A stretch of DNA of 64,000 bases from Deltaproteobacteria bacterium. GTDB taxonomy: Bacteria; Desulfobacterota; Desulfobulbia; Desulfobulbales; Desulfurivibrionaceae. The notes below the pieces were generated by a model that saw only the letters and a program-made list of their open reading frames with translations, had not been told where the DNA came from and did no database searches. The stretch's first letter is position 1. Each line of letters opens with the position of its first letter. The stretch spans positions 94,281 through 158,280 of the forward strand of contig JAJZRO010000005.1 in assembly GCA_021802645.1 (NCBI GenBank), in the 5' to 3' direction. Below, one piece after another: positions 25,701-37,624 of this stretch. A program made the position numbers and the translations under genes.

Positions 25701-25927
25701 CCTCCCTGGCCTTCTTTTTCGGCACCTTGCCACTGGCGCTCACGAAGGGGGCGGGCGCCGGGGCTCAGAACGCCATCGGCACCGCCGTGACCGGCGGCCT
25801 GCTCTCGGCCACCTTCATCGACCTGATCTTCATCCCGTTTTTCTTTGTGCTGGTCTCCCGCCTCTTTGCCAAAAAGCGGCCGGCCGGACCAGCTGCCGTT
25901 GCCACCAACGCCCCGGAGGTGCCTTGA
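22766..25927 (+). CDS. RND multidrug efflux transporter, HAE1 family (AcrB/MexB-like)
   Basis: 1053 residues, normal length for AcrB homologues, with twelve helices and two large periplasmic loops. The N-terminus reads [14 protein letters not shown]. The proton-relay aspartates are in [14 protein letters not shown] (about residue 408) and the essential lysine is in [13 protein letters not shown] (about 945). The [10 protein letters not shown] segment is typical of HAE1. It exports hydrophobic or amphiphilic compounds using the proton gradient. Flanking adaptor and channel genes complete the tripartite pump. Substrates are unknown. Confidence 0.95.
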   Translation: MPRFFINRPIFAWVIAIMVMLAGLLAIKTMPVSQYPPIAPPQITINAMYPGASAQTVQDTVTQVIEQKLNGIDNLIYMSSTSDSAGAVAINLTFKAGTDPNIAQVQVQNKLQLAVPLLPQIVQRQGIAVVKSSRNYLMIVGLVSEDGSLDRNALTDYMVSNLQDIISRLDGVGEVLLFGTQNAMRIWLDPAKLNNFHLTVSDVIAALQAQNAQVSAGQFGGTPAVPGQQLNATITARTLLQTPEQFDNIILRTNPDGSTVRLKDVAESKIGTENYDIQSFYNGKPVGGMAIRLAAGANALDTGERIKAKMEELSKYFPSGMKVVYPYDTTPFVKISIEEVVRTLFEAVCLVFIIMFLFLQNFRATLIPTIAVPVVLLGTFGVLAASGFSINTLTMFALVIAIGLLVDDAIVVVENVERIMSEEGLSPHDATIKSMGQITGALWGIATVLAAVFLPMAFFGGSTGVIYRQFSITIISAMILSVFVAMILTPALCATLLKPVRKGHEAGESGRLRGFFHWFNKMFDLARRQYEGIVGRSFAKRTRYLVLYSTIVAAMVFFFLHLPTAFLPDEDQGFLICQVQLPAGATQERTIQVLRQVEHHFMEKESQTVEGIITVAGFSFAGRGQNMGLAWVKLKDWNLRRSAELKAPAIAGRAMRAFSRYRDGLAFAFAPPAVLELGVANGFDFQLQDRGGLGHDKLMEARNQLLGMATKNPKLVAVRPNGQDDAPQFKLDIDDVRAEALGLSPTDINNVLTTAWGSSYVNDFIQNGRVKKVYLQAAAKSRMQPQDIDSWYVRNAKGDMVPFSAFSSARWQYASPRLERYNGIPAMEIMGQAAPGVSTGEAMAEMEKMAAELPPGIGYEWTGLSYEEQHAGKQAPALYAISLLVVFLSVAALYESWTIPFVNLLMLPLGLVGAVTAVKLRMLPNDIYLQIGLLTTVGLSTKNAILIIQFIKEQMHQGHELVEATLAAVKIRLRPVIMTSLAFFFGTLPLALTKGAGAGAQNAIGTAVTGGLLSATFIDLIFIPFFFVLVSRLFAKKRPAGPAAVATNAPEVP

Positions 25928-25928
25928 T

Positions 25929-27374
25929 ATGAAAGGGAAGCGCGCAGCCCTGTGCCTGCCTTTGGCCGCATTGCTTTGTCTGGATGGCTGCTCCATGGCC
26001 CCGAGGTATGCCCGCCCTGAGGCGCCGGTGCCGACGGCCTGGCCAAGCGGGCCGGCCTATCAGGAGGGGGGCGGCCAAGGTGCGACCAAGGCGGCGGCCG
26101 ATCTTCCGTGGCAGGAGTTCTTCGTCGATCAGCACCTGCAGAAGCTGATCGCCATGGCCCTCACCAACAACCGCGACCTGCGGATCGCCGCGCTGAACAT
26201 CGAGCGGTCGCGGGCCCAATACCAGATCCAGCGGGCCGAGCTGCTGCCGCAGATCGACGCCACCGGTACCGGCACCCTCCAACGGATCCCGGCCACCATT
26301 TCGGCCACTGGTGAGGCGAGGGAAATACATCAGTACAACGTTGACCTCGGGGTCAGCAGCTATGAGCTTGATCTCTTCGGTCGGGTGCAAAGCCTCAAGG
26401 ATCAGGCCCTGGAACAGTATCTCGCCACCGAGCAGGCGCGGCGCACGGTGCAGATCAGCCTGGTGGCCGAGGTGGCCACCAACTATCTCAATCTGGCTGC
26501 CGATCGAGAGCGGTTGCATCTGGCCCAGGAGACCCTCGCGGCCCAGCAGGCCACCTATGAGTTGATCCAGCGCCGTTTTGAGCTGGGCTCCTCCTCCGAA
26601 CTGGATTTGCGGCAGGCACAGACCAGGCTGGATGCGGCCCAGGTGGATATCGCCCGCTACACCACGCTGGTGGCCCAGGACGAGAATGGACTCAACCTGG
26701 TGGTCGGCGCCACGGTGCCGGCCGAGTTGCTCCCCCCGACGCTTTCCGACACCCTTACCGGCGTGAAGGACATCGCGCCGGGCCTGCCGTCCGAGGTGCT
26801 GCTCCGGCGCCCAGACGTGCTGGCGGCCGAGAACCAGCTCAAAGGATTCAACGCCAATATCGGGGCGGCGCGAGCCGCCTTCTTCCCGCGCATCACCCTG
26901 GTGGGATCGGTCGGCGTCGGCAGCAACGAACTTTCCGGCCTCTTTACGCACGGCTCCGGCGCCTGGACCTTTGCCCCGCAAATCGTCCTGCCGATTTTCG
27001 ATGCCGGTTCGGCCTGGGCCAGCCTGAAGGTGGCGAAGGTGGATCGGGACATTGCCGTGGCCCGCTATGAGAAGACGATCCAGACGGCCTTCCGGGAAGT
27101 GGCCGATGCCCTGGCCGAGCGGGGTACCATCGACGCCCAACTGGCCGCGCAGCAGTCGCTCACCGATGCCACGGCCACGACCTTTCGTCTCTCCCAAGTC
27201 CGTTACGAGAAAGGGGTGGACAGCTATCTGGCCGTGCTGGATGCCCAGCGTTCGCTCTATGGCGCCCAGCAGGGGTTGATCGCCACCCGTTTGACGCGGC
27301 TACTCAATCTGGTAACATTATATAAAGTGCTTGGTGGCGGTGGCGAGGTCACGCCGGCGCCACCCGCGCCGTAA
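25929..27374 (+). CDS. Outer-membrane efflux channel lipoprotein (OprM/NodT family)
   Basis: 481 residues with a lipobox LDGC (Cys about residue 21) and two OEP repeats rich in coiled-coil helices (about 60-250 and 270-460). Typical OprM phrases are LPWQEFFVDQHLQKLI, YELDLFGRVQSLKDQAL, LLRRPDVLAAENQL and ARAAFFPRITL. It forms the trimeric outer-membrane exit duct of the pump. The ATG at 25929 lies one base past the RND stop. A longer frame into the RND gene exists but lacks the signal peptide. Confidence 0.93.
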   Translation: MKGKRAALCLPLAALLCLDGCSMAPRYARPEAPVPTAWPSGPAYQEGGGQGATKAAADLPWQEFFVDQHLQKLIAMALTNNRDLRIAALNIERSRAQYQIQRAELLPQIDATGTGTLQRIPATISATGEAREIHQYNVDLGVSSYELDLFGRVQSLKDQALEQYLATEQARRTVQISLVAEVATNYLNLAADRERLHLAQETLAAQQATYELIQRRFELGSSSELDLRQAQTRLDAAQVDIARYTTLVAQDENGLNLVVGATVPAELLPPTLSDTLTGVKDIAPGLPSEVLLRRPDVLAAENQLKGFNANIGAARAAFFPRITLVGSVGVGSNELSGLFTHGSGAWTFAPQIVLPIFDAGSAWASLKVAKVDRDIAVARYEKTIQTAFREVADALAERGTIDAQLAAQQSLTDATATTFRLSQVRYEKGVDSYLAVLDAQRSLYGAQQGLIATRLTRLLNLVTLYKVLGGGGEVTPAPPAP

Positions 27375-27420
27375 TCCGCTGCTGAGGGAAAAAAGAACCA
27401 GCCACCCACTGGAGGGCACC

Positions 27421-27552
27421 ATGAAACCATCCAGGTTGGTTTTCTATCTCGCTCTCGCCTTACTTGCCATTGCGGCTGCATTCTATGCCTTGGCCAAGGA
27501 GCCTCTGCCGGGCTGGCCGATCAACCTGATTCATCTGCTTTTTGCGCACTGA
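27421..27552 (+). CDS. 43-residue single-span membrane protein between the RND pump and ABC exporter
   Basis: ATG 27421 follows CTGGAGGG at 27409-27416. It encodes a positively charged start and one strong transmembrane helix (LVFYLALALLAIAAAFYALA), then a short tail ending LLFAH. No family is recognised. It sits 46 bases after the channel gene and 29 before the HlyD-type gene, all in one direction, so it is probably co-expressed. Small proteins of this shape can modulate transporters (AcrZ with AcrB is a known case); that role is inference only. Confidence 0.6.
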   Translation: MKPSRLVFYLALALLAIAAAFYALAKEPLPGWPINLIHLLFAH

Positions 27553-27581
27553 TCCCACCATCCCGATGAGGTGAGCGCACC

Positions 27582-28655
27582 ATGACCGAAGGGAAGAGGA
27601 AATGGCTGTTCAGAGGCATGGGAGCCCTGGCGGTTGCTCTGGTGGCCTTGGTGCTGTGGCAGCGGTATGGCGGCAAGACGACTTATGACGGGATCGCGAG
27701 CGGCAATGGCCGGATAGAGGCGGTGGAGATCGATATTGCCGCCAAGACCGCCGGGCGGATCAAGACCATCTTCGTGCGCGAAGGCGATTTCGTCACCAGC
27801 GGCCAGGTGGTTGCGCAGATGGATACCGAGGTCCTTGACGCCCAGCTCCGTGAGGCCGAGGCGCACCTGCGCAAGGCGCAAAGCGCGGTCGAGACCATTC
27901 GCAATCAGGTGGCGCAGCGTCAGAGCGAGAAACGGGCCGCCCAGGCGTTGGTGGCGCAGCGTCAGGCCGAATTCGAGGTGGCGGAAAAGCGCCGCCGGCG
28001 CTCTGAGCCGTTGGCCAGCGCGGGGGCAATCTCCATCCAGCAGTTGGACGATGAGCGGGCGCGGGCCACGAGTGCCCAGGCCGCCTTGCGGGCGGCAAAG
28101 GCCCAAGCCGAGGCGGCGGAGGCGGCGATCGCCACCGCCGGTTCCCAGGAAATCGAGGCGCTCTCCGTGGTGGAGGCGGGTCGGGCAACCATTGCGCGAC
28201 TCCAGGCGGACATCAACGACAGCGCCCTGAAGGCCACCCGGGATGGCCGCGTGCAGTATCGCATAGCCCAGCCGGGGGAGGTGGTCGCCGCCGGCGGCAA
28301 GATCCTCAACCTGCTCGACCTGGGCGATGTCTACATGACCTTCTTTCTGCCCACCGCGCTGGCAGGCCGGGTTGCCATCGGCGCCGAGGCGCGGCTGGTC
28401 TTCGATACGGCACCGGAGTATGTCATTCCGGCCACGGTTTCCTTTGTGGCCGACGTGGCCCAGTTTACCCCCAAGACGGTGGAGACCGCCAGCGAACGGC
28501 AGAAACTGATGTTTCGGGTCAAGGCGCAGATCGCTCCCGAACTGCTCAAGAAATATATCCGCCAGGTCAAGACCGGCCTGCCGGGCATGGCTTATGTCCG
28601 GCTTGATCCTCGGAAGGCGTGGCCAGCCGCCTTGCAGGTGAGGCTGCCTCAATGA
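27582..28655 (+). CDS. HlyD/YbhG-type membrane-fusion protein of the ABC exporter
   Basis: 357 residues with an N-terminal signal-anchor (about 8-25), a lipoyl half-motif ([20 protein letters not shown]), a long alpha-hairpin with alanine-rich coiled coil (about 90-195), the second lipoyl half ([21 protein letters not shown]) and a barrel domain. It matches YbhG, the periplasmic partner of YbhFSR exporters. It overlaps the ABC gene start by ATGA, confirming the pairing. Confidence 0.88.
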   Translation: MTEGKRKWLFRGMGALAVALVALVLWQRYGGKTTYDGIASGNGRIEAVEIDIAAKTAGRIKTIFVREGDFVTSGQVVAQMDTEVLDAQLREAEAHLRKAQSAVETIRNQVAQRQSEKRAAQALVAQRQAEFEVAEKRRRRSEPLASAGAISIQQLDDERARATSAQAALRAAKAQAEAAEAAIATAGSQEIEALSVVEAGRATIARLQADINDSALKATRDGRVQYRIAQPGEVVAAGGKILNLLDLGDVYMTFFLPTALAGRVAIGAEARLVFDTAPEYVIPATVSFVADVAQFTPKTVETASERQKLMFRVKAQIAPELLKKYIRQVKTGLPGMAYVRLDPRKAWPAALQVRLPQ

Positions 28656-31429
28656 GCGATGGCGGCGCGACTTTCAGCCCGGTGGCGCTGGCGCCCCAGG
28701 CTGAAGTGGTTCGCCTGACCGAGGTTAGTTTGCGCTATGGTCGGACCACGGCGTTGGATGGTGTGACCCTCCGCCTCCCCGCCGGCAGGATAGTCGGTCT
28801 GATCGGCCCCGACGGGGTGGGCAAATCGAGTCTCCTCGCCCTGATTGCCGGATCGCGAAGGAGACAGACCGGCCACATCGAGGTGCTGGGCGGCAGCATG
28901 GCGGAGGGGCGGCATCGACGGGCGGTCTGTCCGCGCATCGCCTACCTGCCGCAGGGACTGGGCAGGAATCTCTATGCAACGCTGTCGGTGGCGGAGAATG
29001 TCGATTTCTTCGCCCGTCTCTTCGGCCAGGGCCGGCAGGAGCGAGAACGCCGCATCGCTGAACTGCTTCATGCCACCGGCCTGGCCCCCTTTGCCGACCG
29101 ACCGGCCGGCAAGCTCTCCGGTGGCATGAAGCAGAAGCTCGGCCTCTGCTGCGCCCTCATCCACGATCCCGATCTCCTCATCCTCGACGAACCAACCACC
29201 GGGGTTGATCCCCTCTCGCGCCGGCAGTTCTGGGAGTTGATCGACCGCATCCGTTCCCGCCAGCCCGGCATGAGCGTGCTGGTGGCCACCGCCTATATGG
29301 AAGAGGCTGCCCGCTTTGACTGGCTGGTGGCCATGAGCGCGGGCCGCATCCTTGCCACCGGCACCCCGGCGGAGATCCTGACCCGTACTGCCACCGGCTC
29401 ACTGGAGCAGGCCTTCATCGCCCTGTTGCCCCCGGCCCAGCGTGACGGCTACCGGCCGGTGGTCATCCCGTCCCGGGAGGCAGAGGGCGACGGCGAGGCG
29501 GCCATCGAGGCCCAGGGTCTCACCATGCGTTTTGGCGATTTCACCGCGGTGGACCAGGTGAGTTTCCGCATCGGCCGGGGGGAGATCTTCGGTTTTATCG
29601 GCTCCAACGGCTGCGGCAAGACCACCACCATGAAGATGCTCACGGGGCTCTTGCCAGCCAGCGGGGGCAAGGCCTGGCTCTTTGGCCACCCGCTGGACCC
29701 GCATGACCTCGAAACCCGCCGCCGGGTCGGCTACATGTCGCAGTCCTTTTCCCTTTACAGCGAATTGACGGTGGCGCAGAATCTGATCCTGCACGCCCGC
29801 CTCTTCCGGCTCCCGGAGGAGCGGATCACGGGCCGGGTCGCTGAAATGGCGGAGCGTTTCGGCCTCGCCGAGGTCATGGAGAGCCTGCCGGAATCCCTCC
29901 CCCTTGGCCAGCGACAACGGCTCTCGCTGGCGGTGGCGATGATCCACGGCCCGGAGATGCTGATCCTGGACGAGCCGACCTCGGGGGTGGACCCGGTGGC
30001 CCGCGATGGCTTCTGGCAGATCATGATCGAGCTGGCCCGGCGGGACAAGGTCACCATCTTCATCTCCACCCACTTCATGAACGAGGCCGAGCGTTGCGAC
30101 CGCATCTCCCTGATGCACGCCGGCCGGGTACTGGTCAGCGATTCGCCCGCCGCCTTGCTCAAGGCCCGCCAGGTAGCGACCCTGGAGCAGGCCTTTATCG
30201 CCTACCTGGAAGAGGTGGAAGGCGGTGAACATGAGGCAACGGTCGCCGCCACGGCGATTGCCTCCCTCCCGCCCCCTGCCAACAGCCAGCCGGCCAACAA
30301 CCCTTCCTTCAGCCTGCGCCGGCTCTTGAGCTACACCCGGCGGGAAACCCTGGAACTGCTGCGGGATCCGCTCCGCATGACCCTGGCCCTCCTGGGGAGC
30401 GCTATTTTGATGCTGGTCATGGGGTATGGCATCAACCTCGATGTGGAGAACCTCACCTTCGCGGTGCTCGACCGGGACCAGACCAACCTCAGCCGCGATT
30501 ATGTTCTCAACCTTGCCGGTTCGCGCTATTTCAGCGAACAGCCGCCCCTCACCGACTACGCCGAGCTGGACCGGCGGATGCGCGCCGGCCAACTCAGCTT
30601 GGCCCTCGAGATTCCGCCGGGGTTCGCCCGCGACCTCAAAAGGGGGGCGCCGGTGCGCATCGGCGCCTGGATCGACGGCTCCATGCCGCAGCGGGCCGAG
30701 ACGGTGCTTGGGTATGTGCAGGGGATGCATGGCCACTGGCTGACCAGCCTGGCGCGGCAGGCCGGCGATGCGGCGGGCACGGGCACGGCCACCATCGAGA
30801 CCCGCTTTCGCTACAATCCGGACGTGAAAAGCCTGGTGGCCATGGTGCCGGCGGTGATCCCACTGCTGCTCATGCTGATCCCGGCCATCCTGAGTGCGCT
30901 GGCGGTGGTGCGGGAAAAGGAGTTGGGCTCCATCGTCAACTTCTATGTCACCCCGGTAACCCGTTCGGAGTTCCTGCTCGGCAAGCAGCTCCCTTACGTG
31001 GTCCTGGCGATGGTCAGTTTTCTGCTGCTCACCGGGCTGGCCGTATCCCTTTTCGGCATCCCCTTTACCGGGAGTTTCCCGGCGTTTTTTGCGGCGGCCG
31101 TGCTCTATGTCGGCATCGCCACTGCCTTCGGCCTGTTGATGTCCACCTTCATGCGCAGTCAGGTCGCGGCATTGTTCGGCACCGCCATCCTGACCATCCT
31201 GCCCGCGGTGGAGTTTTCCGGGATGATCGAGCCGGTTTCCTCCCTGGAGGGGGCGGGCGCCTTGATCGGCCAGGTCTACCCGACCACCCATTTCCTGACC
31301 ATCTCGCGCGGCACCTTTTCCAAGGGGCTCGATTTTTTTGATCTGCGGCACTCCTTTCTGCCCCTGCTGCTCGCCCTGCCTCTCTTCATCGGCCTGAGCA
31401 TTGCCCTGCTCAGAAAGCAGGAACGCTAG
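28652..31429 (+). CDS. ABC exporter: two fused ATPase domains plus ABC-2 membrane domain (RbbA/YbhF-YbhS-like)
   Basis: 925 residues. Nucleotide domain 1 (about 20-240) has [21 protein letters not shown] and [13 protein letters not shown]. Nucleotide domain 2 (about 290-520) has [11 protein letters not shown] and [13 protein letters not shown]. The second signature motif is degenerate, [10 protein letters not shown] instead of LSGGQ. An ABC-2 membrane domain (about 560-920) has one helix, a large extracytoplasmic loop and five C-terminal helices. The layout equals RbbA (YhiH) or a YbhF-YbhS fusion. It exports drugs or amphiphiles with the adaptor upstream and permease downstream; the substrate is unknown. 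Confidence 0.88.
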   Translation: MSDGGATFSPVALAPQAEVVRLTEVSLRYGRTTALDGVTLRLPAGRIVGLIGPDGVGKSSLLALIAGSRRRQTGHIEVLGGSMAEGRHRRAVCPRIAYLPQGLGRNLYATLSVAENVDFFARLFGQGRQERERRIAELLHATGLAPFADRPAGKLSGGMKQKLGLCCALIHDPDLLILDEPTTGVDPLSRRQFWELIDRIRSRQPGMSVLVATAYMEEAARFDWLVAMSAGRILATGTPAEILTRTATGSLEQAFIALLPPAQRDGYRPVVIPSREAEGDGEAAIEAQGLTMRFGDFTAVDQVSFRIGRGEIFGFIGSNGCGKTTTMKMLTGLLPASGGKAWLFGHPLDPHDLETRRRVGYMSQSFSLYSELTVAQNLILHARLFRLPEERITGRVAEMAERFGLAEVMESLPESLPLGQRQRLSLAVAMIHGPEMLILDEPTSGVDPVARDGFWQIMIELARRDKVTIFISTHFMNEAERCDRISLMHAGRVLVSDSPAALLKARQVATLEQAFIAYLEEVEGGEHEATVAATAIASLPPPANSQPANNPSFSLRRLLSYTRRETLELLRDPLRMTLALLGSAILMLVMGYGINLDVENLTFAVLDRDQTNLSRDYVLNLAGSRYFSEQPPLTDYAELDRRMRAGQLSLALEIPPGFARDLKRGAPVRIGAWIDGSMPQRAETVLGYVQGMHGHWLTSLARQAGDAAGTGTATIETRFRYNPDVKSLVAMVPAVIPLLLMLIPAILSALAVVREKELGSIVNFYVTPVTRSEFLLGKQLPYVVLAMVSFLLLTGLAVSLFGIPFTGSFPAFFAAAVLYVGIATAFGLLMSTFMRSQVAALFGTAILTILPAVEFSGMIEPVSSLEGAGALIGQVYPTTHFLTISRGTFSKGLDFFDLRHSFLPLLLALPLFIGLSIALLRKQER

Positions 31430-31431
31430 CG

Positions 31432-32553
31432 ATGCGGGCGGCCAACATCCTGCATCTCGGCATCAAGGAATTGCGCAGCCTGCTGCGCGATCCGATCATG
31501 CTTTTTTTGATCCTCTATATCTTCACCCTGGCCATCTATGCCGCGACCAAGGCGACGCCGGATACCTTGCACAAGGCGCCCATCGCCATTGTCGACGAGG
31601 ATCGCTCGCAGCTCTCCGCCCGGATTCGCGACGCCTTCTTTCCCCCTTATTTCCAGCCGCCGATGCTGATCAGCCAGGCGGAGATGGATGCCCAGATGGA
31701 CGCCGGCCTCGCCACCTTTGCCCTGGACATCCCGCCCAACTTCGAACGGGATGTGCTGGCCGGACGCGAGCCAACCATCCAACTCAATGTCGATGCCACC
31801 CGGATGAGCCAGGCATTTACCGGCAGCGGCTATATCCATACCATCGTCGAGGGCGAGGTGAATGCCTTCCTGCGCCATCACCGGATAGAGGTCACCCCGC
31901 CGGTTGACCTGGCCATGCGCGTGCGCTTCAACCCGCAGCTCAACAAGGCCTGGTTCAGTGCGGTGATGGAGCTGATCAACAACATCACCATGCTGGCCAT
32001 CATCCTCACCGGCGCCGCGCTGCTCCGCGAACGGGAGCATGGGACGGTGGAGCACCTGCTGGTGATGCCCATCACCCCATTCGAAATCATGACCGGCAAG
32101 GTTTGGGCCATGGGCCTGGTGGTCCTGGGCGCCTCGGTCTGTTCGCTGCTGTTGGTGGTGCAGGGCTGGTTGGCGGTGCCCATCGAGGGCTCCATCGCGC
32201 TCTTCCTGGTCGGCACCGCCCTGCATCTCTTTGCCATCACCTCGCTGGGGATCTTCCTCGGCACCCTCGCCCGCTCCATGCCCCAGCTTGGCCTGTTGCT
32301 GATGCTGGTCATGCTGCCGCTGGAAATCCTCTCCGGCGCCACCACGCCCCGGGAGAGCATGCCGGCCTTGATCCAGTGGGTGATGCTGGCGGCGCCGAAC
32401 ACCCATTTCGTGATGCTGGCCCAGGCCATCCTTTTCCGGGGGGCCGGACTGGCCGTTGTCTGGCCGCAGTTCCTCGCCCTGCTCCTGATCGGCACCGTTC
32501 TTTTTTCCCTTTCCCTGGCCCGATTCCGCAAGACCATCGGGCTGATGGCCTGA
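31432..32553 (+). CDS. ABC-2 type permease (YbhR/YhhJ-like)
   Basis: 373 residues: one N-terminal helix (about 20-40), a large periplasmic domain (to about 170) and five or six C-terminal helices containing LLREREHGTVEHLLVMPITP, the ABC-2 hallmark. It starts two bases after the fused ABC gene and should form the second membrane half of the exporter. No terminator follows; the next 290 bases hold a dispersed repeat (32600-32711). Confidence 0.88.
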   Translation: MRAANILHLGIKELRSLLRDPIMLFLILYIFTLAIYAATKATPDTLHKAPIAIVDEDRSQLSARIRDAFFPPYFQPPMLISQAEMDAQMDAGLATFALDIPPNFERDVLAGREPTIQLNVDATRMSQAFTGSGYIHTIVEGEVNAFLRHHRIEVTPPVDLAMRVRFNPQLNKAWFSAVMELINNITMLAIILTGAALLREREHGTVEHLLVMPITPFEIMTGKVWAMGLVVLGASVCSLLLVVQGWLAVPIEGSIALFLVGTALHLFAITSLGIFLGTLARSMPQLGLLLMLVMLPLEILSGATTPRESMPALIQWVMLAAPNTHFVMLAQAILFRGAGLAVVWPQFLALLLIGTVLFSLSLARFRKTIGLMA

Positions 32554-32599
32554 TTCCATTTCTACATCAAGCGATAACTTCGCTGCTGCCGTCTAACCG

Positions 32600-32711
32600 C
32601 GCTGCGCGGCTTCTCGTCGTATTCCCTGTACTGTCTCGTCGCTGCTCACTCGCCTTTATACCCCTTCCTTGCGGGGAGGGGGCGCGTTCTCCTCTTGATT
32701 TGGAAACGGAA
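32600..32711. repeat. Dispersed intergenic repeat, copy 1
   Basis: This block shares with 56563-56653: a 12-mer CGCTGCGCGGCT, an identical 31-base core (32626-32656), GCGTTCT, and TTGATTTNGAAANGGAA at the end. This copy has about 26 extra bases (32657-32683) containing a CCCC/GGGG hairpin. Both copies lie just past the stop codon of a gene. Confidence 0.7.
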
Positions 32712-32842
32712 GAAAGGAAGGTCTGCGGCCCTTTTGAGCATATGGCTCAAGGGGAGCGAGAGGGAAGGCTGATGTTGGGGGAGGGGATGGATCGCCGCGT
32801 TTACCGAAGCGCCGGGGCTGGCGGCAGCGGTACGGCTCGGTC

Positions 32843-35275
<2,433 letters not shown>

Positions 35276-35608
35276 GGGTCCGTGCTGGTAGGGGTGGTAC
35301 GGTAAGTAGCCTCCATATATTTTATATATAATACCTATAATAGGCGTGGTTCGCTTGCAAAAAGCCGCCGAGCTGACAGCGCGATCACCTCCGGTGCTGT
35401 CCTGCTCTCTGATCCGGTTCAGGGGCGGCAATCCGTAAGTCATTAACTAAAAAATTAACTTGACATGTGGGTCTGTCAAATTAGAATGCGGAAGCTTTGC
35501 GGACTTGCCTTCAGAGGTTTGTCCAGATTTTTTGTTTTTTCAATGGGATAAAAGGGGAAGGACCGCATGAGGCGCCCTTCTGGAAGGTAAATTGAGGAGA
35601 TGGCAATC
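35276..35608. promoter_or_regulatory. Divergent control region with TTGACA-N16-TAGAAT promoter and inverted repeat
   Basis: For the rightward operon: TTGACA (35460-35465), 16-base spacer, TAGAAT (35482-35487). The -35 is part of the inverted repeat TTGACA-N8-TGTCAA (35460-35479). Just upstream the heptamer ATTAACT occurs twice, 12 bases apart (35442-35448, 35454-35460). For the leftward regulator an AT-rich stretch (35313-35345) contains TATA-like sequence and a GGAGG. No sigma-54 -24/-12 element was recognised. Confidence 0.55.
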
Positions 35609-36376
35609 ATGAAGATCAGCGAGTTGGAAAAACTGAAAAACGAGGGCGTCGAGACACTGCCTTCGGAGGAGCGCCGCCGTTTTCTGCAGTTTGGCCTCGC
35701 CGTGACCGGCGTGTTCTTGGGAGGCTCGGTGCTTTCCCTGACCTCGGCGCGTACTGCCCAGGGCCAGATGGGTCCGATGATGGGGCCGGTGCCGCCGGCC
35801 GGCATGTTCCCTTACAAGCCGCATTATACCATGGTCATCCGGCAGAACCGCTGCATCGATTGCGAGCGCTGCATGGAGGCCTGTGTCAAGACCAACCAGG
35901 TGCCTTCTTACGGCTATCGCACCAAGATCCTGGAACAGACGCACGACTTGGGCCAAGGCCAGAGTGAGCGGCTGTTCCTGCCGGTGCTCTGCAACCACTG
36001 CAACCGGCCGCCCTGTGTGCGCGTCTGCCCCACCACCGCGACCTACAAGGACAAGACCAACGGTATCGTCATGATGGACTACAAGCGCTGCATCGGTTGC
36101 AAGACCTGCATGGCTGCCTGTCCATACAATGCTCGTTATTTCAAGGAAGAGAACCGCGCCATCGACAAGTGTAACTTCTGTTTTGATACCCGGCTTTCCA
36201 AGGGTGAGACCAAGACCGCCTGCGCAGCCGCTTGTCCGGCTGGTGTCCGGATCTTCGGCGATCTGACCGACACGGGATGCGAGGCGTACCGTCTGATCCA
36301 CCGGCCCGAGAAACTCGTGTGGGTATTGCGGCCGGAGACTGGCGCCATGCCCAACGTGTACTACATGAATGACTAA
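35609..36376 (+). CDS. Tat-exported four-cluster ferredoxin subunit (DsrO/NrfC-like)
   Basis: 255 residues. A twin-arginine signal (RRRFLQFG, residues about 23-30) precedes an AQG cleavage region. The FeS domain has four cysteine groups: CIDCERCMEAC, CNHCNRPPCVRVCP, CIGCKTCMAACP and CNFC with a later CAAACP, enough for four [4Fe-4S] clusters. Such proteins sit on the periplasmic face of NrfD-type subunits in Nrf, Dsr, Psr and related complexes. Start 35609 has GAGGAG nine bases upstream; ATG 35600 abuts the site. A triheme cytochrome follows and NrfD-2 lies 1.5 kb downstream, so all three may form one complex. Confidence 0.88.
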   Translation: MKISELEKLKNEGVETLPSEERRRFLQFGLAVTGVFLGGSVLSLTSARTAQGQMGPMMGPVPPAGMFPYKPHYTMVIRQNRCIDCERCMEACVKTNQVPSYGYRTKILEQTHDLGQGQSERLFLPVLCNHCNRPPCVRVCPTTATYKDKTNGIVMMDYKRCIGCKTCMAACPYNARYFKEENRAIDKCNFCFDTRLSKGETKTACAAACPAGVRIFGDLTDTGCEAYRLIHRPEKLVWVLRPETGAMPNVYYMND

Positions 36377-36399
36377 TACCTAAGTGGATGAGGACTGCG

Positions 36400-36837
36400 A
36401 TGATGCGCGGAAAAAAAAGCGTGAGCGTTCTGTGTGGGCTGCTCCTCCTGGCTGGCGGGGTTGCCTTTGCTGGTCAGGTGACTGGACAGCAGCAGAAGGA
36501 AGAGGCATATGACGAAAACACTTACGGCCCGGCCAATCCCATTATCATGACCAAGCCGCTGAAGGCAGTGGTGTTCCTTCATAAGGCCCATACCATGGGG
36601 GCAGGCTTGGGGTGCGACAGCTGTCACAGCGGCATCTTTGAAATGGCGGCCGGTACGGCTCAGGAGAAGCCGGATTTCAACATGGATTCCCTCTATAAGG
36701 GGAAATATTGCGGGGCCTGCCACGACGGCAACATGGCCTTTGCCTCCAATACCCGTTGCTCCACCTGTCATGTCGGGGTTCGGGGATACAACCGGCTGAC
36801 CGGCGCTGATGCCAAAGGCAAGGCGGGTCACCACTAA
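36400..36837 (+). CDS. Exported triheme cytochrome c (class III/c7-like)
   Basis: 145 residues with a signal peptide (cleavage near AFA-GQV) and three haem motifs: CDSCH, CGACH and CSTCH. Additional histidines in FLHKAHTM can serve as distal ligands, giving bis-His low-potential haems. The CGACHDG..AF phrase is typical of small multihaem cytochromes in Desulfobacterota. It lies 23 bases after the Tat ferredoxin and is probably its electron partner. DsrJ also has three haems, but this protein lacks clear DsrJ features. Start 36400 or 36403 are both compatible with GAGG at 36390-36393. Confidence 0.85.
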   Translation: MMRGKKSVSVLCGLLLLAGGVAFAGQVTGQQQKEEAYDENTYGPANPIIMTKPLKAVVFLHKAHTMGAGLGCDSCHSGIFEMAAGTAQEKPDFNMDSLYKGKYCGACHDGNMAFASNTRCSTCHVGVRGYNRLTGADAKGKAGHH

Positions 36838-36922
36838 GCCGTTGTCGGGCAGGGTGTTTTGTACTATCCCATTGTCAAGGTGGGAGCATCTGACTTGACA
36901 ATGTCTCTGTGTAGGTAATCGA

Positions 36923-36954
36923 GGGCGGAGTGCCATTGGCACCCCGCCCTTTTT
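36923..36954 (+). terminator. Terminator after the ferredoxin-cytochrome genes
   Basis: GGGCGGaGTGCC (36923-36934) pairs with GGCACcCCGCCC (36938-36949), followed by five T. It separates these genes transcriptionally from NrfD-2, at least in part. Confidence 0.88.
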
Positions 36955-37624
36955 CATCTCGTGTCCGCCACGGCCTTTCGGCCGCCCCCCTTTTTGTTGC
37001 TGGTTCCGGATATGTTCTTTGCCGTTCCGCCTGGATATTAACGTTGTTCTTCGCGACCACAAGTTGGTTCGTCTCTTGACTTCCCGCCCCGTTTTTTCTT
37101 GGTCCACCGATCCATGTCTTTAGCAGACCTTCCTCCTCGCTGGTGTGCGTAGCGGCGGGGGGATTCTTCTTTTCCCCCCTGCCCCGCCGTGGTGTGATAT
37201 GGGGCATCGCGAGCGCTTCAGGTCGCGGGCGCAAAATGCGCATCATGTATAACTATTTAAAATAAAAACATATTTAGTTTTGTTTTGGTGGTTGGTTTCG
37301 CCTTTGGCGGTAGTGTCCGGCGGGAAGGATTCGACCATTTTCGTGTTTGAACACACGAATAAACAGAGAGTTAGTGTCATGTTGCAGTGCCGCTGGTTGA
37401 GCAGGTGACCGCAGGCGCATTATGCGTTTTGTTGGTTCTGGATGCGGGAGCATAATTAGCCCATAACGTAAGATATATTGCCAATTCAAATTAGGCGAGA
37501 ATGTTGGATGGCTACAGAGATATGAAAATATCTCTCTGTTCTTGCGGCTGAATTGCTCATCGTTGGAAAAAGCGGCAGCTGCGGCAAAAACTCTGGCATA
37601 CCCCTTGCTCCTATCACTGACTGA
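36955..37624. other. Untranslated region upstream of leader 2 with several inverted repeats
   Basis: No supported gene. Visible structures: a G/C-rich inverted repeat (37153-37189); two related palindromes GCGCA-N3-TGCGC (37229-37241) and GCGCA-N3-TGCGT (37415-37427); and a perfect hairpin AGAGATAT-GAAA-ATATCTCT (37516-37535). The GC content is lower than in neighbouring genes. The palindromes look like operator pairs and the GAAA hairpin like part of a long 5' leader of NrfD-2. Confidence 0.45.

Noticed and set aside
36400..36837. DsrJ identity for the triheme cytochrome
   Set aside because: Three haems and a neighbouring DsrO-like ferredoxin fit, but the CGACHDG..AF pattern and the lack of dsrMK nearby favour a c7-like cytochrome.
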